Source: Karalla daura (Eukaryota; Chordata; Actinopteri; Chaetodontiformes; Leiognathidae). Taken from it: a stretch of DNA of 64,000 nucleotides. A program made the position numbers and the translations under genes. The stretch lies in assembly GCA_029224185.1 (NCBI GenBank), contig CM055193.1, forward strand, positions 8,206,359 to 8,270,358, written 5' to 3'. Within the stretch, counting starts at the first letter, position 1. Each line of letters begins with the position of its first letter. Below the pieces are notes generated by a model that saw nothing but the letters and a program-made list of their open reading frames with translations, was not told the DNA's origin and did not search any database. Of the stretch, positions 11,561-23,433 are shown in pieces.

Positions 11561-12950
11561 TGCGCGAGGGCACAATGGAGAGACACGGCGCTCCACAAAA
11601 GCCCGAGTTTGAGACACAGATGGGCAGGAAGAGAGAGGGAGAGAGTGACAGAGAAAGGGAGGGAAAGCTGTCAGTTTCCTCCCCGCCCTCTCTCACTCCC
11701 TCACTCCCTCCCTCTCCAGCTCTCCTCGGCTGTGCTGGCAGTGCCATGCTCTGGTGAAGTGAGATTACGAAAGCCCAGCCCGAGGTTGCATGTATGGACA
11801 CAGTCATTACCTCTGGCCCGCTAACAAATGGCACCGCCGTCTGAATACAAAGCGACGGGCCTGTCTGACGCCCCCCCCCCCCTTTGTCACCGAGCCTTTG
11901 CCGGACCTCTGATTTAGCAGAGAAGATGTAAAACTTGATAACAGCTCTGTATCTTTACAGGCCCGTTCATCGTACTGTATTATTTTGTTTATAGGATATC
12001 GACCGCCGCTGGTTTACAGCGCCGGGCCGTCGGGCTACGAATAAATCTCCCCAGACTTGGAATTTTCTTCTTTTTTCGTGAGCAAATATTTATCCCATCG
12101 CAGTCGAGGGGGCGCGTGTAGTTTTTCCGAATTGCTCTCAAAATGGCTCCTCGTCGGTGGAGGCGTCACGCTCGGCGTTTTGTGTGTGTGTGTGTGTGTG
12201 CGTGTGTCATTGTGCCGGTGTCACGAGGACAATCTGTGCGTTGGCGCCCGTCCACAGACAGCATGGGGTTACATTCTGGGCCTGTCAGAACCCGCTGTCG
12301 TTTCCGCCATCACCCTGGTGATTGTTGCAAATAGCCAAGTGGCGCTGACTGATGTCAAGATATACTTAGAAGCTAATCATGCAGCAAATAGAGGCACAGG
12401 GATCCCTGCAAACAGAAAGTGCCTGGCTGCCCCCCCCCCACCCCTCACCCCCCCTGCTCTAGTTAAAGCCATTCATGGGAAACATTTCAGCCTCTGCCAC
12501 TCACAGTTCATTTGCAGCTATGCTGAGCGTCGCTCGTGGATTAATGGAAGCCAAAAACCAGTGGACGACCCTCCCTGGTTTTTTTTTTTTCTGCGCCTGA
12601 TTTTTGTGACACTGATGGCATCTCCACAGCGCTGCCTCTTTCAGGAGGGAGAAAAGCTCAGCGTTTGGAAGTTTTTTTCTTTTTGTTTAAGGACTCATAG
12701 ACTGTCACAACCCGCTGTTTTCTCTCTCTCTCTCTTCCAAAGAAAGCCTTGTCTTGTCATATCTGCAGGATCTTTTTTTTTTTTTTGCTCTCCTCAGATG
12801 GCGTGGATAGATGGTTGCCATTACCCTAGCTGAGAGTCATGGCGTGCCATATGCTGCCTATTTTTCTTCAAATAGGCTTACGTTTCTGGGATGAGAAGAA
12901 GAAAGAAGGAGGAGAAGAAGAAGGGGAGGGGAGGGGGGCAGAGCCGAGCA

Positions 12951-12975
12951 GAGCAGAGCAGAGCAGAGCAGAGCA
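12951..12975. repeat. (GAGCA)5 pentanucleotide repeat
   Basis: Perfect five-base units following a purine-rich GAAGAAGGGGAGG stretch. Confidence 0.9.
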
Positions 12976-13280
12976 GGCTGCTGCATCTGCAAGTGTTGCT
13001 CTCAGCTAGCGGGATTCATCACCCTCACATTAACGGAGCAGGACAGTTAAAACATCACAGTCTCTCACCTTTTCTCTCGAGCTGCCCGTGGTGCTCGTGG
13101 GCCGCCGTATGCGAGAATGCAATGGAAAGGCCACGGCTCTTTAATTAACTTCACCTGGCATTCCCGCTCGCCGTGAACGCGTCTAACCTTTACACAACCT
13201 CGCTTAGTCACCTCTCCTCTTAAACACCCAGGTTGAAATTCTCATTTAATGTCAATAAGCAGATTGCCTCTCCACCTCCC

Positions 13281-13354
13281 ACTCCCCACCACCACCACCA
13301 CCAACAACACACACACACACACACAGACTCTCCACCTGCCACCTCCCACCCCGG

Positions 13355-13397
<43 letters not shown>

Positions 13398-13398
13398 T
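13281..13398. repeat. Cluster of (CCA)n, (CA)n and (CT)n microsatellites
   Basis: CCA units at about 13289-13302, CA at 13308-13325 and CT at 13358-13398, separated by CCACCT-rich spacers. Confidence 0.9.
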
Positions 13399-13664
13399 TT
13401 TGTTTTTTTCCTCTCTGCAAACCGTCTTTAGACTTCAGCAACAGATTTTTTATTCAGGGCGGCCGCAGCACTTTGTGGTGGTAGATCAATAAAACAGTGT
13501 CCCCTATAACAGACCTCTGTGTTTTCCTTCCATCGATCCTGTCAGGCCAGATACATTCAAGAGCAAGGCAGGCGATTACCCTCAGCAATCCTAACGTTGA
13601 TCTATACTGCAGATGACAGGTGCCAGACATCAGCTTTGGGTAATTGTGGTAGTGAAAGAGGGGA

Positions 13665-13688
13665 GGGGGGGGGGGGGGGGGGGGGGGG
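13665..13688. repeat. G24 homopolymer
   Basis: Twenty-four consecutive G, preceded by GAGGGGA. Confidence 0.85.
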
Positions 13689-13859
13689 CATCGTTAATCA
13701 CTCTTTCTCGGGCCAGTCACTTGAGATCGGTTCGTGGGCATTCGTAGGCGGTGTTGATGCAGGATCGCTCGCAGTCACGGCCGTCACCTTTTCACCTCCC
13801 GTCGCCACGGGGGAGAAAAACACGAATCGTGTCGTCTTTTCGTTTTCGGTTTCAGACGT

Positions 13860-14300
13860 TGATGATTTTAAGTGTCTCGATTAGATGCGAATCGCAAGCC
13901 CGCGTCTCACCGTGAAATGGGCAAATTCCAAATATAGACGACGGATTAAGAGAAAATATAATCCTCGTACTCATTCCGGGCTAATTATTTACAGAAAATG
14001 ATTCAAAAGTGTTGATAAAATATCCATTCTGCCCGCCTGATTATCTCTGCATAATCGCCTTCGCCAAAGAAAATCAAATCCGCCGCAATTAGTTGCAACA
14101 AGGATTTATTTAGTTGAAATCATTTTGGGACTCAATCAGGCAACTGGGTTCCAAGTGGAAAAGTGAAACTTTGTCGCTCGTAATTTACTCAGAAAGGCGT
14201 AATCAGGTTCATTAGATTTTAATTCAATTTGCTTAATTCATAAAGAAGGATGAATTAGTAACTTACAGTCCATTCAATCCGTAGCCAATTAGCACCCGAG
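13860..14300. promoter_or_regulatory. AT-rich, TAAT-dense stretch (candidate conserved non-coding element)
   Basis: Non-repetitive, AT-rich sequence with many homeodomain-type cores (GCTAATTATTT, TAATCGCC, GCAATTAGTT, GTAATTTACT, GTAATCAGG, GCTTAATTC) and no coding frame. Such composition is typical of developmental enhancers in introns of neural genes, but conservation cannot be judged from one sequence. Confidence 0.2.
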
Positions 14301-17300
14301 TGGGAACACACAGAGGTGTTAGATCCTAATCGGCATTAGTTAGTCCGCATCCCCTCACATCGTAATTGTGGCGGGTTTAATCCTCGCACCTCCACGTTTT
14401 CCCAATCAAGATCCGGCACTTCTGTAGCGTGGAGGTCAAAGTGGTAATTTAAAAAGTACAGACTCGAAATGCTAATATTTCTCCTCGCAAGCAGGTGCAG
14501 ATTCCTTGGGAATAAGGAGCAGAGGAATTATATCAACAGGGTACAAGTCTGGTACAAAGTGAAAAGACATTGCCGTCTTAAATGGTTCCCTGCAGCAAAG
14601 AGCTCCAGAGAGACAAATGTTCAGGCAGCTTTCTGTCCCAGCTGAGCCAAAGACGGGACCTGATTCAACAAACCTATAACACCTTTTGACTCCCCGGTAT
14701 TACCACAGAAGCTCTGCAGAGATACAGCCCCCGTGAAATGTTCCAAACAGATGCTTCGTGTCTTTTTTCTTTTTTTTGTTGTAAAAGCTATTCCTTTTTA
14801 AATGGAAATCACAGTTGCTTTTACCATTACTTTGCTGCATCCCCTCATTGACCCAGGACACTCGATTTAGGCAGCCCTGCAGCGATTTCACTTGTGACTT
14901 CTGAGCTCCACTTCCTGCTGTGAATTTGTTTAATTGCATCACGGTTTGTGATTTTGTTTTTGGTAGCGCTGGTGGTAACCGGTGTTAAATACATATTTTT
15001 TTTCCTCTTTCTTTCTTTTTTTTTCTTTCTCTCTTTCTGTTGGCTTGAAACATATTGAGTCGTCTTGGGCTTGACCTCCTCTTCTGCTCTTCAATTTGTC
15101 AGCTTTGTGCGGTTGACTCCCTTTGAGTTGCGGGTCAAAGCTATAACTCACACTCTGTGAGTTGAAGCAATCCCATCAGCGGGGCCGCTGTGTCCTCATT
15201 CCTGTGTTTCCCCAGTGTCCGGTTCCTTTTGATCACTCTAACAGAAATGGATGGCATTCATACAGTGCTCAGATTAGACTGTGTGATGAGGCACTGCGCC
15301 GGGTTCAACCGAAAAATGATGTCTGCCCCCGCTTGTACATCCACCTGTCTGGGAGGTAGCCATTTTGATCCCAGACACACACACACACACACGCTTGTGA
15401 TTGCAGTTTCCAAACAACGAGTGCAGCGGCTGATGAGATGTTTAGGACTCTATCAAGCCGTATTGTGAGCAATCCGATAGTGGCTCCCTTTTTTCTGCCG
15501 ATTTAGTTTAGACTTGGTTGTTTGGTCATTTATTAGTTAGAGGACCTCGTGTGAAGAATGCGAATGCGGTCCCGCATCCTATTTTTCCATCTGGGTTGAT
15601 GGGTATTTGGTCAGAAAAGGGACGTCTCGCTGTGTTGGCATACATTTTTATCAGTGGACCATTTGTTTTAATGCGAGACAATTGGGATGCATAGCACGTT
15701 TTTTCTCGTTTTTTCCGACCCACTTTTCATTTCTGTGTGACAAAAGCCTCAATCGCTGCATTCAGGTAAAATATTACAGCTACTTAGCATGGAAAATAAT
15801 GATATTGGGCAAGGAATTTGATTAATTTACATCAGAGAAGGTGTAATTAGTTAACGAGCGTGCTGGTTTCTAAGCTTACATTATGTTCAGTGGGGGTCTG
15901 ATGAACACCTACAGGATGTATTTGTTCTAAGTGGCTCGGAAAATAGAGGTATGCGGAGGTATATTTGACAAATGAACCATTCATCAAGCCACAGGTTGCT
16001 CTGAAAAACAAAAGACGAGGCAAAAGGAGACAAAAGCTGCCACAATGTTAACTATGATTAATGTCCTCGCATCATAAACTCCGCTAATTGGCACAAAACA
16101 AAAACCGATGAGGACTGAAGGCGGTGAAACCACTTAGACGAGACACGAATGTTTCTATCAAACTCTGTGGGCATCCTTCAGATATTTCGCTGTCGTTGGC
16201 GTTTTTTCCTTCTCTCGAAGCCATCTATAGCTTTGGTAGCCCTCCAGTGTGTAGGAAAGGTGGAGAGACGGACCAACCCACAGATCGACATTCCCTTCCC
16301 ACAACGATACTGCAAGCTTGGCTGGAAACCAGAGCAATCTAAAGAGGCGTTTGAGGGCAAGAAGAACACCTGCAGACTATTAAAGAGTTTCCCGGACGTT
16401 AGGGAAAGTGATTATGGCGCATCCTTCTCAAGAACCTGATTGATATAAACCGTTGCGCAAACCAATATCAGAGATGAGTTACCTACCTGTCCACCATTTC
16501 GTTGATGTGTGAGTGCCATTTGGCCGATTATGAAAAAGTCTGCACAGACAGCGCTCAGTCGTAGCGTAGTAACTGTAACCAAGCAATAGTGGGTCTGTTA
16601 AGCTTCGCAGTTCTCCACATGGTAATGGAGTCTGTAAGATGCTCTCAGAAGTCTGATTTTCACTGTCACAGGAGTGTGGATGATTGGTGTTTAAAAACGT
16701 TAGAGCGCCACTTAGTTCCTGCTTTTGTTCCTCCCTTTGTGACATGCAGTGTACTAGACACTGGCAGTGAAATGCATTTGTGAGACTGTTAAAACATTTA
16801 AGTTAAAAGGCAGGCCGTCAATGTGAAAATCTGATAGAAATTACACAAAAACATAAATTATACATAAAGATGAATATTTGAACCGGGGCAATCTATACAT
16901 CCATATACATTATTCACAGGATTTACCATCTATGTTAACAATTACAGTAATCATTGACATAAATTAGTAATTTGTACCTAATTTATCTAAATATTACATA
17001 CATGCATTAGCTGTTTTGCTTATTATCATCTTTCCATCTTCTGTCTCGGTCGTCTACCATGTTGTGACACCAGAGGATGAAAACATCATTGAAATGCATC
17101 TAAAATCTCCAGAAAGGCTTGCATCACACATACAAGCTTTATGGTCCACACATGACAAACGGATGCAGCGCCACAAAAGCCTAGCGAGGGACTTTTGAGC
17201 TAATATTTGCTTGAGTTACGGTCAATAGCGTCTTTCAGTGTTTTTTAATATCTTGCAATAAAATGATAAGAAATGTCAAATACGCATAGGTCGTTTCCCG

Positions 17301-17361
17301 GAGTCTAGTTCGTTTACAGCGTTAATGTAGCGTAGCAGAGGAAGAGTCAAAAGTAGGCCGA

Positions 17362-17708
17362 CGCAGCGGCTTGATGAATGGCGCTGTCACCTCACAGACG
17401 CGGGAGGGTCCCCGGTTCGAATCCCGGCCGGGGCCGACAGCGATTCTGTGTGGAGTTCGCATGTTCTCGCCGTGTCTGCGTGGGTTTTCCACCGGGTACT
17501 CCAGTTTCCTCCCACGCATGCATTAAGGTCGATCGGAGACTCTAAATTGCCGCTAGGTGTGAGAGTGAACAGTCTATATATGTGTGTGTGTGGGTGGGTG
17601 GGTGTGTGCGAGCCTAGCGATGGGTGTATTCCCTCCCTGTGCCCTTTGTGGGCTGGACACCCCTGCTGTGACGCTGTCAGGTGCTAAGCAGGTCACATAA
17701 TGGATGGA
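17362..17708 (+). mobile_element. Near-complete tRNA-derived SINE, + orientation
   Basis: The head contains GCGCTGTCACCTCACAGACG and a perfect B box GGTTCGAATCCC (about 17414). The body has GTGTGGAGTTCGCATGTTCT, CCGTGTCTGCGTGGGTTTTC and TCTAAATTGCCGCTAGGTGT, and the tail ends AGGTCACATAATGGATGGA. This is the best-preserved SINE copy in the window. Confidence 0.75.
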
Positions 17709-18469
17709 GACAAAAGTAGCTCAGGCACTAAATTCCTCTAGTTTTGCTAAAATTTATATTTGGATCTGCTGAATAGTGATGAAGACGAGCCGAGAGCTCA
17801 TCAGTGTAAAAGAGCGCTTACAAGGCTGCATGGTTAGCTCTTGAAAAGTGCTGCAGAGGCATTTCTGAAATAAGAGTTCAATGATATGTTAAAAGGGAAA
17901 AAAATGACAGCATTGCAGGTTGTTCAGGTAACAGGCCCATACAGGCAAAGTAAAATATAGCTTTTCATAAGGCGAATGTGACGATTATCTGACAAGATGT
18001 GAAATGAATAAAAAATGCATTAGTCATTTGTTTTGTCAGCCTTCATCTGTCTGCGTGAGTGGCAAAAGAAGTGAGTGATTTGCGGCGCAGCTTCTGTTCT
18101 CAGTCAGAATTTCAATCTCAATAATTCATGGGGCAAATATTGTATATGAATGTGAATGTCCTTAAATTATACATGATGCAAATGTAAAAATGTTGACATG
18201 TTAACACGAAGCCTTACGGATGTCAAGGGAATTGTTTGATGTTTTAAGAGCTTCAAAATGTTATCAGTCTGCATTATAACTTGTCGCAAACATCTGTATT
18301 AAGATGAGAAACAGCCGTGCTGACTCTGCCCAACATTTTCCAACACTGCCACAGCTTTTTGATTATGTCTTTTTCAGGTACCGTAGCCCTAAGCAGGCAT
18401 GGTCATCTTTGCATCTACCACTTTGGTATTACAGGGGTAAAAAAATTTAGGATGACTTTGTTGAATCCA

Positions 18470-18785
18470 GGCCTGCAGAGTGGCTCAGGGGCTCGCACCT
18501 TCAGGCAGGAAGGTCCCTGGTTCCAGTCCTGGTCAGACCGACAGGATTTCTCTGTGTGCAGTTTGTTTGTTTGCTCCGGGTACTCCGGTTTCCTCACACA
18601 GTCCGAAACCATGAATTCAGGTCGATTTGAGACTTCAAATTGCCCCGAGGTGTAAGTGTGAGAGTGGATATTGACTGGCGACCTGTCCAGTGTGTATTCT
18701 CTGCCTTTGCCCCCGCGTGCTATGTGATAGGCTCCAGCAGACCCCGACAACACCGTCGGGTACAAAGCCTCAAACATAATGGATT
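18470..18785 (+). mobile_element. SINE, + orientation, 0.5 kb upstream of an exon
   Basis: The order CAGAGTGGCTCAGGGGCTCG, GGTTCCAGTCCTGG (decayed B box), CCGGTTTCCTCACACAGTCC, CAAATTGCCCCGAGGTGTAA, GACTGGCGACCTGTCCAGTG and GATAGGCTCCAGCAGACCC is that of the fish SINE. It is in tandem orientation with the copy at 17362-17708. Confidence 0.7.
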
Positions 18786-19004
18786 GTGGACTGCGGGGCC
18801 TATCGCGCAGAAATCAAATTCCTGAGCGATTTTGGGGCACATCTGCCCAATCAAAAGTGTGATACTTTCTAAGAGCTTTCACCATAGCAACCCACAACCA
18901 TTCTGCACCGGAATAGCAGCAACAGCTGAGTAAACCTTGCTTCTTCTTCTCCCTCCCCACCTCCACCACTTCTCCATCTCCTTCTTCTCCTTCTTCTACT
19001 CAAG

Positions 19005-19221
19005 ATCCCACAGATCAGCTATGCGTCAACAGCCCCGGAGTTGAGCGACGACAGGCGGTACGACTTCTTCTCGCGGGTGGTTCCTCCGGACTCGTTCCAG
19101 GCCCAGGCCATGGTGGACATTATCCGAGCCCTGGGCTGGACCTACGTCTCCACCATCGCCTCAGAGGGCAGCTACGGGGAGAAGGGGGTGGAGGCCTTCA
19201 CGCAGCTCTCCAAAGAAGCAG
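19005..19221 (+). CDS. grm7: grm7 coding exon (probably exon 2): flytrap lobe, ligand-binding segment
   Basis: 217 nt, entered in phase 0 and left in phase 1. The acceptor follows a long pyrimidine stretch (CTTCTTCTCCTTCTTCTACTCAAG) and the donor is GTAGAG. It encodes 72 residues beginning IPQISYASTAPELSDD and ending FTQLSKEA. The YAST motif supplies the backbone and threonine contacts to glutamate known in group III receptors (Ala180/Thr182 in mGluR4 numbering), and the tyrosine of SYGEKG corresponds to Tyr230. This stretch is nearly identical to mammalian mGluR7, with small changes (DIIRALGWTYVST in place of DIVKALGWNYVST). No in-frame methionine upstream suits a start, and the phase-0 entry matches the family's known exon 1/2 boundary, so this is an internal exon. 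Confidence 0.96.
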
Positions 19222-19942
19222 GTAGAGAAGAGTCAACATCGTCACTTTTGAATTGATGTTTCCTCCTGTTTGTTTGTTTTGTTTCTGTGTTTGTTCGTGC
19301 ATTTTTCACCAGAAAGAGATCAGTTTTGCATTTGCAATTCTTTGTACAAAAAAAAATCTGTTTTGGGTGGATGAATTATTGATCTGTTTGGCAACTTGTG
19401 CTTTGGATCCCCCCCCCCCCTGTGAGTTGATCTGAGCGTTACTGGAAATGCAGATGAAGAAGCAGCTTAGAGTGCACGCCACGTCACAATACGGAGCATC
19501 GCCTGCATCCATTTACTCTCTCAGACGTCGCCCCTTATAGGTGTTTTTGCTGCATGCGCACACAGAGAGGAGGGGATTGTTTGAACATATCTAATGGCCG
19601 CCTCTTTATTGTTCTCTTCAGCCAACGGAGAGGAGAGAGAGCGCCGTCTGGCAAGCGGTCATTTGGGAAACATGAGATTTGTTTTATACTCGTCTTTTTT
19701 TTTGTCTCTTTCCGTTTCCCTGCGCCTCATTTTACATCTCTTGCAAGAGAGAGTCCAGCGATGCTGGTCAGCCGGCTGGACCGGCAGGCAGTTCAAACCA
19801 TTTCTCATCCGTCTGCATGCATGAATCAGCAGGATTTTAAATATTTAATCTTTTTTTTTTTTAAAAAAAACAGGCTGTCCTTCTTTGGCGGACGTCTCTG
19901 GACATTTCTCTCAGATACCGTATGATTAAACACACAGAGAGA

Positions 19943-19981
<39 letters not shown>

Positions 19982-22900
19982 GCTGCTCAGCTGCCTCTTT
20001 CGTTAGGCCCTGTAATCAACATTAATGCTCTAAAGTTGAGTTTACCTTTGGGTTTGGGAGAGGTTAAAAGGAGACAAAGTGCTTCGTATTTGAATTTGTA
20101 TTCAGACCAGGTTTTTGCGGTCTGTGCCTGCAACTGGGCTGAAAATTGTGCACATGCTTGACTCACCTGCTCTTTTCCACATTGCTGCTGTTCCTGGCAT
20201 GCGGCGCCTCTTGTGAATCAGCAGCCGCTGCTGTCGCCAGCGAGATGCTCGGTTGCCGTACAGTACCACGGGTCGGCTATCTTTGTCAAATCATGTGGTT
20301 TACTGCGCTGTGCTGTAGAGCTCTGCTGTGGAGACCTCTCCAGTCTCTGCTGCTGCTGCTGCTGCTGCTGCTGCAGTGTTTCTGCAAGATCAGGACAAGG
20401 ATAAATTCCTACAATACAGTACAGACGGTTTGCACCGGCTGACCGTGAATGCATTAAAGGGCGGCGGTAGATGTGTGTTCTGAACTCTGACGCCTCTTTC
20501 TCGTCTCCGAGAGAGTCACTTTCAGAGAAAAAGTTAAAAAATTTAACTTTCCCTTGATCCGTGATGGCGTATCCCTGCGAATCACGACAGAGTTTTGCTA
20601 TTTTTTCGTGCCCGACCTCTACGCATCCCCACTTCCATTTCCTATAAATCTGTAGGGAGTGATCTGTGTCTCTTCCAATAGACTAATGTGCGGAAACCTC
20701 TCAAATGAGGAAAGCTAATGATATCCCACAGGCACCGATCAGAAGTCCAGCACGCATGAATATTTTATCTGTGTGCATTCATGTCCAGTGTGATCGCTCA
20801 TTAAAACTTTAAGAAGCTGTTTGTAGTTCTGTAATTTGCATCGACCGAGAGAAAGAGAAAAGTATAGCCTGTCTGGGATGGAACGGCGAGGGGGGAAAAA
20901 GTCCTGATTCAAGGCTTATTTTGGAACTTTCAATTTATCTCTCGCGCCGTGATAAACGTGTTTTCGTACCGCCGGCTTCTCTCAGGTGCATTTTCTTTCT
21001 CTTTCTTCTCATGCAAAGAGCAGTAAACACACTGGCGTTGTTATTGTGACTCCCCAACAGCTGCACAAGAAGTATGAAATTATGACTCATCCCGTTGCAA
21101 TCGGGCAGCAGTCACTTCACAATGTTTCACATTCACGTACAAAAACGAATTAGTCCCTCTGAAGGGGAGCCTCCGGCGCCCGCCGCATCTTATCTTTAAT
21201 AAACACATTAATTACGTACAATAAAGGCGTAACTGTACGTTCACGGGGATTCATTCGAAGGCACAAGTCATGCACCGGGATTCGCCGACATGAAAAAAAA
21301 AAACGAAAACGAAACACAAACTGGAAATAGAAAGAGATTATTGGGAAAACGCTGTGAGTCGTCGGGCGTGTGTGCTGCGGGTGTTAAATACATCGTTTTG
21401 GAGGAATCGCTTAACAGCAGAGCAACAACAGCACTGTTTGGGTGGATACTGAAGCGTCAATGCAAGTTGATCCTTGAGGCCTTGAGACATTTTTTTTTTT
21501 TTGTGTGTGCGTGTGGCTGCTCTGTTTGGAAATGTCAGATGCATTAGGAGGATTCTCGCTTCACCACTTCAGTAGGAACCATCTAGCGGACTAATGCAAT
21601 ATGGCTGCCCATTACCCCAAGCTGAGACTGGAGTGATGGTCAGCCCGTATTGATCTCCTCTGCTTTTTTCTCTCCCATTTTCCTCACCCCTCCGCTCCTC
21701 CTCTCTTTCCCTCTCTCTCTACCATGTTTAGGCTCTGTTCCATTGTGCACCTTCATCCTGGCTCCAGGTGAAGCTGGCAGAGATTAATCTTGTTTGTATC
21801 TTTTCTGTGTCTGTCTGGACCGGGGCCAGAGTGATGGAGTTCAGTTTTTTTTTTCCATTTGATAAAAAGACTCGCGTTTGAGGAAAACCACCCACAAAGT
21901 ATCACCGTGGGATTGATTGCAGCGAGTTGCCAACACAATGTGTCCTCAGATCTCGCCTGACGCTGCGAGGGCGGAAGAAGGGGGACTCGACCGGTACAAG
22001 AAACACAGCTCTGCTGTCCTGCAGTAGGACGGGTGGACGGAGGGTGGTGGTGGTGGTGGGGGGGATGGAGAAGGAAGCCAAGAGCGTCTGCCGCCGCTAA
22101 GTAGGCCACGGTGCACATGCACGCGACCCTTTGACATTGCCTACTCCCAGTTTGGCAGTGGAAAGGCGCACAGATGTAGAATGTGAGCGTTATGTCAGCC
22201 CATTTTTGATGTGCTCCCACCACGTGTTCAGGCGTCGGAGACTCGGAGCAGGGAGGGGGAGGAGGGCGGAGGGTGGAGGGCGGAGGGGGGGGGGGGGGCT
22301 CGCAAACGTCGAGGTGATAAATATAATTGCAGCATTATGGATCCCCTGGAGGTTCGGGTTTGGAGGGTGTGGAGTCGGCGGGCAGGGGGGTCGAATCCAT
22401 CAAGAGCCTCTAATTTAAAGGGATTTGTATTTCACTAAGCAAAATGGCGAAGCTGGATTCCTCGCCCTCGAGTGCATTTTGGGAACAGAGGGCACTGAGG
22501 ATGAATAATTGAAGCAGTTAATGCAGTGCATGACCTATGGCACTCAGACAGATAAGCAGAGAACTTCCAAGAGCCTGATGAATTTGGCCATCATGATCAT
22601 TAAGCTGTCTTTGATATATTAATCAAACGTGGAGCCGAGGGTGTGGGGGTTCACGGTGCATATAGTTTTGATATCAGGTGGAAGGGATAAATTAATAAAG
22701 CGCAGATAAAACTCTCAGTGTCACAAACCTGCACTTCCTCGATATATATTATGTATCTCAAGACAAGCTTTCATTTTTTAAACCCCCGCACTGTAAGTTT
22801 ATACCGACTGTAAAAGGCGGATTCGGCTCGAAGCAGCAGGTATTAAATACGGGGTTCGCGCCGCACATTTTTAGACAGCCTCTCTTGGAAGAGATTCACA

Positions 22901-23297
22901 GTTATGCACTCAGTTATTCACACCGAAATTGCATCACAAAGGTGCTCGGCGAGGGGGTTTCCAAAGCTGTTCGACCATCTGACAGTTCTGCTGAAGCATA
23001 ATTACCAGGTGATGTGAGGGAGGATGCCATCTATTTTTCTTTTCTTTTTCCTTTCTCTTTTTTCTTTCCTTTTCGCAGCAAAATTGACCAAAAATGTCTC
23101 CCTCTTGTTAACCTGCCATCCCCGCTCTCCATCCTCTTTACGACGGCGCGCGGGCAGGGAGGTTGTTTATTTTCCACCTTCGCTCATTGATCCTTTATTT
23201 GACTGAGGTTTGTGCAAGTCAGAATCTATGGCCACGGCGGTGACTCTGAAGTATCGGTAGTCTAACCGTGCTGTGCACTGATAAATCCACACTACTG

Positions 23298-23343
<46 letters not shown>

Positions 23344-23391
23344 TCTCTCTCTCTCTCTCTCTTCTGCTGGAGCAGACACAGTCATAATGGC

Positions 23392-23433
<42 letters not shown>

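Larger units (their letters stand above)
1..19004 (+). other. Intron 1 of grm7, 3' part (5' end outside the window)
   Basis: No segment encodes the signal peptide or first flytrap segment of an mGluR, and the first recognisable exon enters in phase 0 at the family's exon 1/2 border, so this stretch is best read as intron 1. It holds SINE and MITE copies (3.5, 4.8-5.5, 5.7-6.0, 9.7-10.3, 17.4 and 18.5 kb), microsatellites, long G runs (1045 and 13665), a GC-box-rich patch at 11.16-11.56 kb and an AT-rich TAAT-dense stretch at 13.86-14.3 kb. The remainder (for example 5-1000, 1200-2450, 6000-7700, 14300-17300) shows nothing I can name. Reading frames here are short or low-complexity. Confidence 0.75.

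Noticed and set aside
12057..12833. 258-codon open frame on the + strand in intron 1
   Set aside because: It crosses a TG repeat, T tracts and a C run, its translation has no family resemblance, and no splice or promoter context supports it.
17405..17435. Possible tRNA gene, because of the perfect B box GGTTCGAATCC
   Set aside because: No acceptor stem or anticodon arm closes around it, and the flanks are SINE body; it is the head of a tRNA-derived SINE.
1..19004. First coding exon of grm7 with signal peptide
   Set aside because: I looked for segments like GGLFPVHAKG and CSRDTYALEQ and found none in any frame. The exon probably lies upstream of the window.
23299..23431. Repeat-spacer-repeat pattern considered as a CRISPR-like array
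   Set aside because: Both repeats are simple CT runs with a single spacer in vertebrate DNA; it is a compound microsatellite.
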